Part shown: positions 1 to 7,204 of the stretch, piece after piece | Layout of the letters: every line of letters begins with the position of its first letter | Position numbering within the stretch: position 1 is the stretch's first letter | The notes under the pieces: model-generated | The model's input: only the letters and a program-made list of their open reading frames with translations | Database searches by the model: none | What the model was told of the DNA's origin: nothing | Program-made: the position numbers and the translations under genes | Source of the DNA: Atriophallophorus winterbourni | Lineage: Eukaryota > Platyhelminthes > Trematoda > Plagiorchiida > Microphallidae | NCBI GenBank assembly: GCA_013407085.1 | Contig: JACCGJ010019175.1 | Span: 1-64,000, forward strand | Length of the DNA stretch: 64,000 nt | Direction of reading: 5' to 3'

Positions 1-178
1 CTGCACCTTGGATTCCATCATCTTTTGGACTTTTCCTGTGTGGATTATTTCGCTATCGTTGGACATCTCTGGATCTTTATATGGACATTTGCTCCCTTGG
101 TCTTTTAGTGAGTTCTTTCCATTTTTGCGTGTAGTGCTGACTAATATATTTTTGGTCCCATATTTCTGGTCCACTACA
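1..178 (+). repeat. 5' LTR, 3' end only
   Basis: This stretch matches the terminal part of the 3' LTR (about 806-982) with small differences and ends in the same CACTACA terminus. The rest of the LTR is beyond the window edge. Confidence 0.75.
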
Positions 179-182
179 TAAT

Positions 183-191
183 TGGTGAGCC
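183..191 (+). other. Primer binding site-like TGGTGAGCC after the 5' LTR
   Basis: TGGTGAGCC begins four bases after the LTR terminus. The same motif follows the LTR at 56166, in a related but distinct element. TGG pairs with the CCA end of a tRNA; I could not assign the tRNA. Confidence 0.55.
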
Positions 192-282
192 TCGACAAAC
201 TGCAATTTTTTTGCATTTACGATAACTTCGTATTTGTCAATTTTTGGCTTATTTTTTTGGAATACTCACTTGACACCCAACC

Positions 283-552
283 ATGAGCGAGTCCACTATA
301 AATAAAGATCCTTCAATCACAGCATATTCCGTGCACAAAACCAGCTTTCGTGGGGTTAAACCGCCAACTCCATTAAGCTTCATTACTCCGCAATCACAAC
401 CGCCTACCTCCCCCATGTTCATCCCAATCCTTTTGGGCTTTCTACCCCTGTTCAAACTCGAACTGGTAAACATGCGAATTGGACCGAACGTCTTGCTGAC
501 TACGTGGCCACATGAACATTTCGAGCGTATGTTATCCTTACTTCAAGCATAA
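283..552 (+). pseudogene. Truncated Gag N-terminal reading frame
   Basis: An ATG reading frame of 89 codons starts about 90 bp after the primer binding site, the usual place for gag. It has no zinc knuckle or other recognisable domain and runs out just before the purine-rich stretch (565-572) that precedes the 3' LTR. I read it as the start of gag left after internal deletion; the C-terminal half may already be out of the original frame. The identification rests on position rather than on motif, so it is tentative. Confidence 0.4.
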
Positions 553-575
553 CTAACTCTCTGGTAGGGGAGTAT

Positions 576-982
576 TGTAGTGATCTACTTTCCCTTGTAC
601 CTTAGCATTTTGTACATACACTTTTTGGCCTTGTATGATTGTTCATTTTTGGCCATGTGTACTTCATTCGAATTAATGCTTGTACAATATACTTTTTGGC
701 GGTTAATACAATTTGGAACACAGACTTTGTCTTCTTCCGCGATTGCGGAGTTTGCGTGGATCGCCGCGTGCCGGAAATGTGATTAACGGATCCTCCAACA
801 TTTTAGCGCTTTGTGCACCTTGGATTCCATCATCTCTTGGACCTTTCCTGTGTGGATTATTTTGCTATCGTTGGACTTCTCTGGATCTTTATTTGGACAT
901 TTGCTCCTTTGGTCTTTTAGTGAGTTCTTTCCATTTTTTGCCATTTTGTGTGTAGTGCTAGACTATATTTTCGTCCACTACA
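576..982 (+). repeat. 3' LTR, 407 bp, TGTAGTG...CACTACA
   Basis: The ends form a perfect 7-bp inverted pair (TGTAGTG / CACTACA), the canonical TG...CA LTR layout extended. The terminal 175 bp repeats positions 1-178. A purine-rich tract (GGTAGGGGAG) lies just upstream, as expected of a polypurine tract. Confidence 0.75.
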
Positions 983-984
983 GC

Positions 985-1150
985 CCGGGCGGGCAGCGGG
1001 GCACCGATTCCCTTGCATCTTCGTGACAGTATGTACTGTATTATCTACTTTTGCAGATTTTCTAGTCATAACCATGTTGAAATCCGGTGAAAATCAAATA
1101 AATACAAACCAAAGGATTCGTAAGAAGCAAAATACCACGTTGACCTTGAA
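985..1150 (-). pseudogene. 5' scrap of a CR1-like ORF1
   Basis: On the minus strand an ATG at 1075 opens a short frame beginning M-V-x-x-R-K-S-A-K-x-D. The same start, and the same upstream sequence with the words 'gtaagaagca' and 'ccacgttgaccttga', occurs at 20068-20190, where the frame continues into a zinc finger. Here it is cut after about 30 codons by the LTR end at 982. I infer a 5' fragment (leader plus ORF1 start) of a CR1-like family. Confidence 0.5.
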
Positions 1151-1192
1151 TTCAGTTCAGTTCAGTTCAGTATCAGTATCAGTATCAGTATC
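1151..1192 (-). repeat. Microsatellite tail of family A CR1 element
   Basis: On the minus strand the element ends in four TGATAC units followed by about four TGAAC units. Tails made of short tandem repeats are typical of CR1/L2-type elements. Confidence 0.75.
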
Positions 1193-1326
1193 ACAGGGCG
1201 ATAGTCGACCAAGTCGAAACGAGTGCCCAGATTCTTTCGGAGGTGTGCTTGAAAACACCCACCACTACCAGGATTGATTCGTAAGTAACACAGGCGTGTG
1301 TAACTGTGAATGGAAGATGGGAGATG

Positions 1327-1350
1327 TCTCATCACCGAAAGGTGAGAGAG
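1327..1350 (-). promoter_or_regulatory. 3' UTR stem-loop of family A CR1
   Basis: TCACC (1332-1336) and GGTGA (1341-1345) pair around a 4-nt loop. The same element sits at the same place in the other copies, at 5732-5745, 10064-10086 and about 62548-62568, with a longer stem in the last two. Reverse transcriptases of related LINEs recognise 3' stem-loops; that role here is inferred. Confidence 0.55.
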
Positions 1351-1506
1351 TTATGCATGTTGCATGTCCAATCGAATGAAAAGACGATGGACAGCAGTTT
1401 ATTTACACAAATGCGAAAAAATGAAAAAAGAAACTCTTTTTTGTGTTTCAAAAAAAATTTTTCGAATATTTTTGTGTTTTTTTTCATAAAAATGAGGGAA
1501 TTAGTC

Positions 1507-4284
1507 TTAAGGGTAATGCTCCGGGAAGAGCTCCTGCCACCGTTCGTCCAGCCCATGTTTGAACGCAATTACTGAAGTTGCCAAGATTAGTTCTGCGGGA
1601 AGTGAGTTCCACGCGTTCACTATACGGATGCTAAAGAAGTGCGTTCTGGATTCGAGCCTGGTGTGCTGTTTACTTAGCTTAAAACTGTGCCCTCGTGTAC
1701 CAACCAAAGGAGAGAACCGAAAGAAGTCATCGAATTCTAAACAACTTAGTCCTTTGACAACCTTAAAGGTCTCTATAAGATCCCCCCTAAGTTGCCTCCT
1801 CCTAAGTGAGAAAAGTCCTAGTGCTAATAGACGATTTTCATAATTGGTGTGTGCTAACCCCTCGATCATGCGAGTGGCCAGCTTCTGTACCTTTTCTAGC
1901 TGCACTATATCCTTCTGGTAATACGGCTTCCAAGCCTGGATACAGTATTCTAAATGTGGCCTTACTATTGCCTTGTAAAGGGGCAATAGCACCTCAGCTT
2001 TTCTGCAAGTGAGGGCTGAACGTAGTCGAAAGAGTTCCCTCCTGGCCCTTTGAGCTGCAGCAGCACATTGGTCAGCCCACTTAAAGTTTGCGGAGACTAC
2101 GATTCCTAGGTCCTTAGTAGACTTTACCCTACGGAACTCCGTGTGAGCTGAGGGCGTAGACACAATCATGTTGCCTGCTAGTGTAGAGAGCAAGTGACTC
2201 TTATCTAGGTTAAGGGGAAGGTCCCACTTACCCGCCCATGCTGTTACAGCTTCCACATCACTTATCAGATCGGAGTTATCCGACCTACCGACAATTTTAA
2301 CGTCGTCAGCAAACATATAACAGGGTGAGCGCAGTTGGCTGGCAAGATCATCAATGAAGATGAGGAACAGCAACGGCCCCAAGACTGAGCCCTGGGGAAC
2401 CCCACTCGTTACATGCGCACTTGCGGAGTAAGTATCATCTACCCTGACAGTAAAGGAACGGTCGCTAAGGAATGCTCGAATCCAGCCCAGAAGGTTCCCT
2501 GATACTCCTATGGCTGAGAGTTTGAGAAGCAAGAGCCTATGGTTGACTGAATCGAAAGCCTTACTAAAGTCGAGATAGAAGACTTCAACAGCTATACCAT
2601 CATCCATCCTCTTAGTAACCTCGTTAAGAAAGCTCAACAAATTTGTCAGACATGACCTACCTTTTAAGAAGCCGTGCTGTGCGCCACTCAAAAGAGAGTG
2701 TTTGGTTAGATATCCACATATTTTATCGCGGATCAATCTTTCCATAACCTTACATAGTACACTAGTGAGGCTAACCGGGCGGTAATTATTGACCGCCGAG
2801 GAAGCTCCTCCCTTATGGATAGGTACTACAACGGCTGTTCTCCAGTCCAAAGGAAGGGTGCCCTGACTGAGGGATGATGTGAAAAGTTCTGTGATCGGCA
2901 CAGCTAACATAGGCGCTAGCAGTCTGATCATTCGTGGATGGATGCTATCGGGCCCAGCCGACTTGTTGTAAGCCAGGCTGGCCAATATATTCTCAACAAT
3001 GTGTACCTCGAATGTAAGGTCAGAGCAAAGGGGGCGATCAGAGAGTACACATTGGAGTGATGGCGCAGATGCATTCGAGTTATAATCTCGGCGTTGTACG
3101 CCTTGAAAATGCGCGGAAAACAATTGAGCCCTTTCAGTGCTTGCAATGACGGCTGATCCATCGTCCCTTCTCAAGGTACCTACACCTTTTCGTGTTGACC
3201 CTTTAGATTGAACGTAGCTGTAGTAACGTTTCGGATGAGTATGGGCCTCTTGAGCGAGTCTCATTTCGAAAGAAATCTTTGCTCCACGTATCTTGGAAAC
3301 AGCTATGTTTCGCGCTTCTTTGTAACGGGCCCAAGTCCCACATGAGGGAGTAAGCTTATAACGCCTCCATTTTGCGTCGCGGTGACGTACGCTACGGGAA
3401 ACTGAGGCTGACCACCATTGAGGTTTACCTTTTTTGCGAACGGGTAAGAGAGGAGCGAATCGATCCTGAAGTTGAAGGATGTTATTCTTGATCTGCCCCC
3501 ACATCCCATCCACATGGTCAATGTTTTGCCATGGGAGTAGCGCTGCTGCCTGTAATAGGGAAGCAGGGTCGATCCTATGGAAGCTTCGAGACATCTTAAG
3601 TGGGGGTTTACCAAATGAAAGAAGTAACTCGCAGGCTAACACTACGTGGTCGCTCTTTCCTAGTGGTGGCAGTACGACCAAATTTTGTATACCGCTTTCA
3701 GAAGTAGAAATAACTAGGTCAAGAATAGACGGAGACTGACCCTCGCGGAATCTAGTTGGTTCGTTTACGTGTTGGTAAAGTGCATGGGAGTGTAACCAGT
3801 CCAGAAAATCGTTCGCGACTCCTGGGGCATGCGAGGTTTGGTACTCCCAGTTTATTTCGGGTAGATTAAAATCGCCGAAGATTACAACACGTGGTGATAC
3901 GGCTAAAAGAGACGAGAGCTGAATTTGCAAAAGAGCATCTTCTTCCAAACTAGTGCTCGGACTACGGTAGATGCAGCTTACAACTATACGCGTGCATCCA
4001 TGTATGAGCAAGGCAGATATTATCTGCACATTCGTTGTAGAAAAAGAAATACTTTTCTCGAAGGGAATAGCGTTATCAATAAGGAGCAACGCCCCTCCAG
4101 CTAGCTTACCCAGGGGTCGATCGCTTCTTACGGCGCTAAACCTATCCGCGATTAAAGCTGGTATGTGGTCATCATGAGACAACCATGATTCCGTGACACC
4201 CACAATTTTGCAGTGGGTGTCGTCAACTCTACAGAGGAGTTCAGCCCATTTATTTCTAATGCTACAAGCGTTTGTATAGAACAA
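1507..4284 (-). CDS. CR1-like ORF2: APE endonuclease and reverse transcriptase
   Basis: The protein nicks target DNA and reverse-transcribes element RNA at the nick. The APE endonuclease fills about residues 1-220: YTNACS (Asn), TESWL (Glu), GDFNLPEINW (Asp and Asn), ILDLVIS (Asp), SDH (His). RT follows: NYRPVSL near residue 500, QHGFLKGRSCLTN, YLDFSKAFDSVNH, SGVPQGSVLGP and the catalytic FADD near residue 680, then a C-terminal region ending in NAWNSLP. The 5' coordinate given is a TTG, not a credible eukaryotic start. The frame is open upstream to 4380, through the hairpin and slippery site in ORF1, and contains no ATG near its start. I infer entry by -1 frameshifting from ORF1. The frame is intact to its stop. 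Confidence 0.88.
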   Translation of the reverse strand: MFYTNACSIRNKWAELLCRVDDTHCKIVGVTESWLSHDDHIPALIADRFSAVRSDRPLGKLAGGALLLIDNAIPFEKSISFSTTNVQIISALLIHGCTRIVVSCIYRSPSTSLEEDALLQIQLSSLLAVSPRVVIFGDFNLPEINWEYQTSHAPGVANDFLDWLHSHALYQHVNEPTRFREGQSPSILDLVISTSESGIQNLVVLPPLGKSDHVVLACELLLSFGKPPLKMSRSFHRIDPASLLQAAALLPWQNIDHVDGMWGQIKNNILQLQDRFAPLLPVRKKGKPQWWSASVSRSVRHRDAKWRRYKLTPSCGTWARYKEARNIAVSKIRGAKISFEMRLAQEAHTHPKRYYSYVQSKGSTRKGVGTLRRDDGSAVIASTERAQLFSAHFQGVQRRDYNSNASAPSLQCVLSDRPLCSDLTFEVHIVENILASLAYNKSAGPDSIHPRMIRLLAPMLAVPITELFTSSLSQGTLPLDWRTAVVVPIHKGGASSAVNNYRPVSLTSVLCKVMERLIRDKICGYLTKHSLLSGAQHGFLKGRSCLTNLLSFLNEVTKRMDDGIAVEVFYLDFSKAFDSVNHRLLLLKLSAIGVSGNLLGWIRAFLSDRSFTVRVDDTYSASAHVTSGVPQGSVLGPLLFLIFIDDLASQLRSPCYMFADDVKIVGRSDNSDLISDVEAVTAWAGKWDLPLNLDKSHLLSTLAGNMIVSTPSAHTEFRRVKSTKDLGIVVSANFKWADQCAAAAQRARRELFRLRSALTCRKAEVLLPLYKAIVRPHLEYCIQAWKPYYQKDIVQLEKVQKLATRMIEGLAHTNYENRLLALGLFSLRRRQLRGDLIETFKVVKGLSCLEFDDFFRFSPLVGTRGHSFKLSKQHTRLESRTHFFSIRIVNAWNSLPAELILATSVIAFKHGLDERWQELFPEHYP

Positions 4285-4328
4285 AAGAGCACTATCGTGT
4301 GGGGCCAGACTCCCGGTGTTAGGGCTAC

Positions 4329-5486
4329 CTAAGAGCTCTTTGTCCTCGGGCGTAATGCCCGAGGCTGCTTCGCGTTTTTTGAAGGCTGAATTTCATCAAG
4401 AGATACAGCATTCGTTTTTGAAGCAGACGACAACTCTTGGCATCTAGTTCCATCTTCATGGTCTGAGTCACTACAACTCATCCAAGATTCGTCCTCTAAA
4501 GGACGAAGCACGACAGTGGCGCACTTCAATGTTGGAGTAAAATTCTCCTGTGTTAGCGTTATCGCCACACTTTTGTCATTTTCTAAGCTTCGACTCTGGA
4601 GCGAGTTAGGTGAGCTACGAGTTACTGCTAACTTAGACTTTCTAGCTCTAATTGGGCTAGAAGTTTTCAGGTGTGCCGGGGTGTCAGGTTGTACGACGCA
4701 TTTTCCCTCGACGCAGGTAAGCTTCTCTGCTTTCGAGAGGAAGTAGTCGCGATCACATTGCTTTGTGAATTCGACTACAATTGGCCGCGGCGATCTGGTA
4801 GATGCGTCGTTTGGGCCACCCCTCCATTTCCCGACCCTGTGAACTCGCTTCAGCGGAGTATTAGGTCGCATGCCTGAAGCACGGAGTAGGTCGATAACCT
4901 TTCTCCGATCGCTTTCCTTACGAGCCTTTGATTCTCGGATAAAAGGCTCAACCTGCGTTAAAATCAGGACATTTTTAGTTCGCGTTGAGCTAACTTGGTT
5001 CCTGGCTTGCAGCTCAGCAACCACTTTTCCTAAATGGTGGACTTCCTGAGCTAGAGCGCGAACCTCCTTAGTCGGGCTGATGTGAACACCCCTATTTTCT
5101 CTAACTTTTTTCCATGGAGCCTTTGGGGGACAGGAAGATGGCGATGATTTCGCCTTCTGTGTTCTCAAAGGAGTGGTATGCTGGCTGGAGGTAGACGGGA
5201 CCCCTGACCTAGCTACATCCGCAAACGTTTTGGGTTTCGGAGATGGACGAGGAGAACGCTTACGTTCCTCGAGACGCTTACGTTCCTCAACCAAAGTTTC
5301 AACGGACTTCATGCAGTCAGCACATAGCCATGTAAGCCATCGATTGGCCGCATAAACCTTAAATTGTGCTGACGACAGTCCACAGCATTTGGGATGAGCC
5401 CAACGCAGGCACACGTCGCACTCTATACCTTTGGAAACCTTCTTGTTGCAGCTAGAGTAAAGGCAAAGACAAGAATTTTGAATCAT
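4329..5486 (-). CDS. CR1-like ORF1: PHD-like zinc finger, nucleic-acid binding protein
   Basis: A 385-residue protein from an ATG at 5486. The first 60 residues hold a PHD-type cysteine/histidine array: C-x2-C (CDVC), H-x2-C (HPKC) and C-x2-C (CADC), preceded by a Cys cluster. A Lys/Arg/Ser/Pro-rich linker follows, then a short likely coiled coil (EVRALAQEVHHLGKVVAEL). Next is a domain around VLILTQVEPFIRESKAR and SPRPIVVEF that is conserved between copies and resembles the RNA-binding part of LINE ORF1 proteins. ORF1 proteins of this class package element RNA; that role is known for the group and inferred here. The last codons encode the frameshift cassette. Stop TAG at 4331-4329. Confidence 0.82.
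   Translation of the reverse strand: MIQNSCLCLYSSCNKKVSKGIECDVCLRWAHPKCCGLSSAQFKVYAANRWLTWLCADCMKSVETLVEERKRLEERKRSPRPSPKPKTFADVARSGVPSTSSQHTTPLRTQKAKSSPSSCPPKAPWKKVRENRGVHISPTKEVRALAQEVHHLGKVVAELQARNQVSSTRTKNVLILTQVEPFIRESKARKESDRRKVIDLLRASGMRPNTPLKRVHRVGKWRGGPNDASTRSPRPIVVEFTKQCDRDYFLSKAEKLTCVEGKCVVQPDTPAHLKTSSPIRARKSKLAVTRSSPNSLQSRSLENDKSVAITLTQENFTPTLKCATVVLRPLEDESWMSCSDSDHEDGTRCQELSSASKTNAVSLDEIQPSKNAKQPRALRPRTKSS
4344..4380 (-). promoter_or_regulatory. Predicted -1 ribosomal frameshift signal between ORF1 and ORF2
   Basis: On the minus strand the heptamer AAAAAAC (4380-4374) reads A AAA AAC in the ORF1 frame. After a 9-nt spacer (4373-4365) comes a perfect 8-bp stem CCTCGGGC/GCCCGAGG with a 5-nt loop (4364-4344). 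ORF2 lies in the -1 frame, open from the heptamer onward. The same arrangement with the same spacer length occurs at 7153-7189. The arrangement is what classic -1 signals require; frameshifting itself is not shown. Confidence 0.75.
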
Positions 5487-5564
5487 TTTGCTAATGTAAT
5501 CAATGAATCAGAAATTTAATGAATTTCGAAAAATTTAGCAGCGTGGAAACAAAATTCAAACCGG

Positions 5565-5830
5565 TATCAGTATCAGTATCACAGGGCGATAGTCGACCAA
5601 GTCGAAACGAGTGCCCAGATTCTTTCGGAGGTGTGCTTGAAAACACCCACCACTACCAGGATTGATTCGTAAGTAACACAGGCGTGTGTAACTGTGATTG
5701 GAAGATGGGAGATGTCTCATCACCGAAAGGTGAGAGAGTTATGCATGTTGCATGTCCAATCGAATGAAAAGACGATGGACAGCAGTTTATTTACACAAAT
5801 GCGAAAAAATGAAAAAAGAAACTCTTTTTT
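5565..5830 (-). mobile_element. 5'-truncated family A CR1 copy (3' UTR only)
   Basis: This segment is nearly identical to 1171-1437: the 3' UTR, the stem-loop and the TGATAC tail. Its tail butts directly onto the 5' leader of the full-length element, giving a head-to-tail pair on the minus strand. Its upstream border at about 5830 meets the start of the plus-strand element. Extreme 5' truncation is common for LINE insertions. Confidence 0.8.
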
Positions 5831-5939
5831 TGAATAACTTTTTTCAATAACTTAAAATATATACGTTCAAATTTGACGTGCTTTCTATTACGCTCTCTGA
5901 AATTATTTTCTAGCTCACTATTCCATTACTGATTACACA

Positions 5940-7204
5940 ATGATTAATGCTGATTGCTTGAAAAATTCATGTCACCGAAAGGTATCTAAGGGTATTGAGT
6001 GCCATACTTGCAAGAGATGGGCTCATCCGAAATGTTCGGGAATACATCCCGAGCATTATAAGGTGTATGTAGCGCAGCGTTGGCTTCAATGGATGTGCAG
6101 CGAGTGCCAATGGGCCGCGAAAAAGGCATTTTCAGAAAAACCCAAAATCGCTTCTCCCCGGCAACCTGTCACTCCAAACCAACCTAACCGAAAAAAATCT
6201 TATGCTGAAGTTGTGAGGGAGAGCACAACGAGGACCAACAAATCGAATCTTACGGGGACTAAATCTTCTCGTCCTAAAAAGCCACGCGATAGCACCAAAG
6301 AAGATATTCCGTCGGTTAAGGCTGATTCGATTGTTATTACGAGAAAAAATTCTCGTTCCAAAAAGCCTCGAAACAGCAACATAGTGGATAGTGCGTCGAC
6401 TCAAGCTGTAGCTGCTACTATCACGGCAGAGGGTTCGCCTTCCTCGCCTTCGAAGCATCGTAAAGGTCGAAGTAAGGCTAAATCGAAACAGATTTTGAAT
6501 ACCAGTGGCTTCCTTCCTCTCATTCAAACCTACTTGCTGCTGTCGTTTCTAGCCTCGAGAAAGTCTCCAGTGACATTGAAATGATTAAATCAGCGCGTTT
6601 AGGGATTCGAGACAAATCTCGTAATGTCCTGGTGCTGAATCAGGATGAACCCTACATACGCGAGGCTAAAGCACGTAGATCACTGGACCGGACGTGCATA
6701 AGAAATCTGCTCCGAAATGCTGAAATGCGTCCAGACACAGCGATAAGGCGCGTTCATCGTGTAGGAGTGTGGAAGGGCACCAAAGGTGCGACAGGCATAA
6801 GTCCAAGGCCTCTCTTAGTTGAATTTATCTCACAGAACGATCGTGATAAATTCCTAGCAGGTTATAATAGCCTGGACAGAATCACCAAAGGTAAACACGT
6901 TGTTGTGCCCGACGACAACAAAGGATCCCCAAAGAAGAGTGATCTTTGGCATGAAATGCCGCGTGGCAGCATGCAATGTCCTTCGGAAAAAGATATGGCA
7001 GTATCAGATGCAGAAACTACGGAGGGTTCTTTGGATCTGAACGTCGTTCATAGTACTTACCCCGCAATTCCGCAGCTGATGGTTAGTAACCTTCAGAATA
7101 CAACGGTACTTCAAGAGGTAGAGGTTTATTCATCCATCCTGAATAGCACGCCAAAAAACGTGCTGTCTCCTCGGGTACTACGCCCGAGGATCAAGCAGGA
7201 ATGA
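5940..7204 (+). pseudogene. CR1-like ORF1, PHD-like zinc finger, one frameshift
   Basis: ATG at 5940. The N-terminus has the same finger as the intact copy: C-x4-C, C-x2-C (CHTC), H-x2-C (HPKC), C-x2-C (CSEC). A Lys/Ser-rich linker follows. The frame shifts somewhere between about 6500 and 6535; the downstream frame resumes with SSLEKVSSDIEMIKSARLG, a likely coiled coil, then VLVLNQDEPYIREAKAR and SPRPLLVEF, matching the RNA-binding-like domain of the intact copy. The final codons carry the slippery heptamer and hairpin. Stop TGA 7202-7204 overlaps an ATG at 7201-7203 that could start ORF2. Confidence 0.75.
7153..7189 (+). promoter_or_regulatory. Predicted -1 ribosomal frameshift signal, second copy
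   Basis: AAAAAAC at 7153-7159 reads A AAA AAC in the ORF1 frame. A 9-nt spacer (7160-7168) is followed by CCTCGGG (7169-7175) pairing with CCCGAGG (7183-7189) around a 7-nt loop whose outer bases can form a G-U pair. The -1 frame is open straight into ORF2. The spacer sequence differs from the copy at 4365-4373 while its length, the heptamer and the stem are kept. Confidence 0.75.

Larger units (their letters stand above)
1..982 (+). mobile_element. LTR retrotransposon deletion derivative (Ty3/Gypsy-like), clipped at window start
   Basis: Positions 1-178 and about 806-982 are two copies of the same sequence, the 3' part of an LTR. The first ends in CCACTACA and is followed by a TGG-type primer binding site; the second closes a complete LTR that opens with TGTAGTG at 576. 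Only about 400 bp lies between them, enough for the start of gag but no protease, RT or integrase. I infer an internally deleted, non-autonomous element. Its left end lies outside the window, so no target duplication can be checked. An inverted fragment of the same LTR family occurs at 45469-45678. Confidence 0.75.
1151..5564 (-). mobile_element. CR1-like non-LTR retrotransposon, family A, near full length with intact ORFs
   Basis: Read on the minus strand: short leader (5564-5487), ORF1 (5486-4329), ORF2 (to 1507), a 3' UTR with a small stem-loop, and a microsatellite tail of TGATAC then TGAAC units (1192-1151) instead of poly(A). The two-ORF design with an APE endonuclease plus RT, no RNase H, and a short-repeat tail is that of CR1/Jockey-group elements. 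Neither ORF has an internal stop, so this may be a young copy. ORF1 and ORF2 are joined by a -1 frameshift cassette. Confidence 0.85.

Noticed and set aside
1435..1500. T-rich and A-rich runs near the end of the intact CR1 as a poly(A) tail
   Set aside because: They lie inside the 3' UTR, upstream of the conserved stem-loop and the microsatellite tail.
6132..6527. Minus-strand frame of 131 codons inside CR1 ORF1
   Set aside because: It is a shadow of the Lys/Arg/Ser-rich linker of ORF1 on the other strand.
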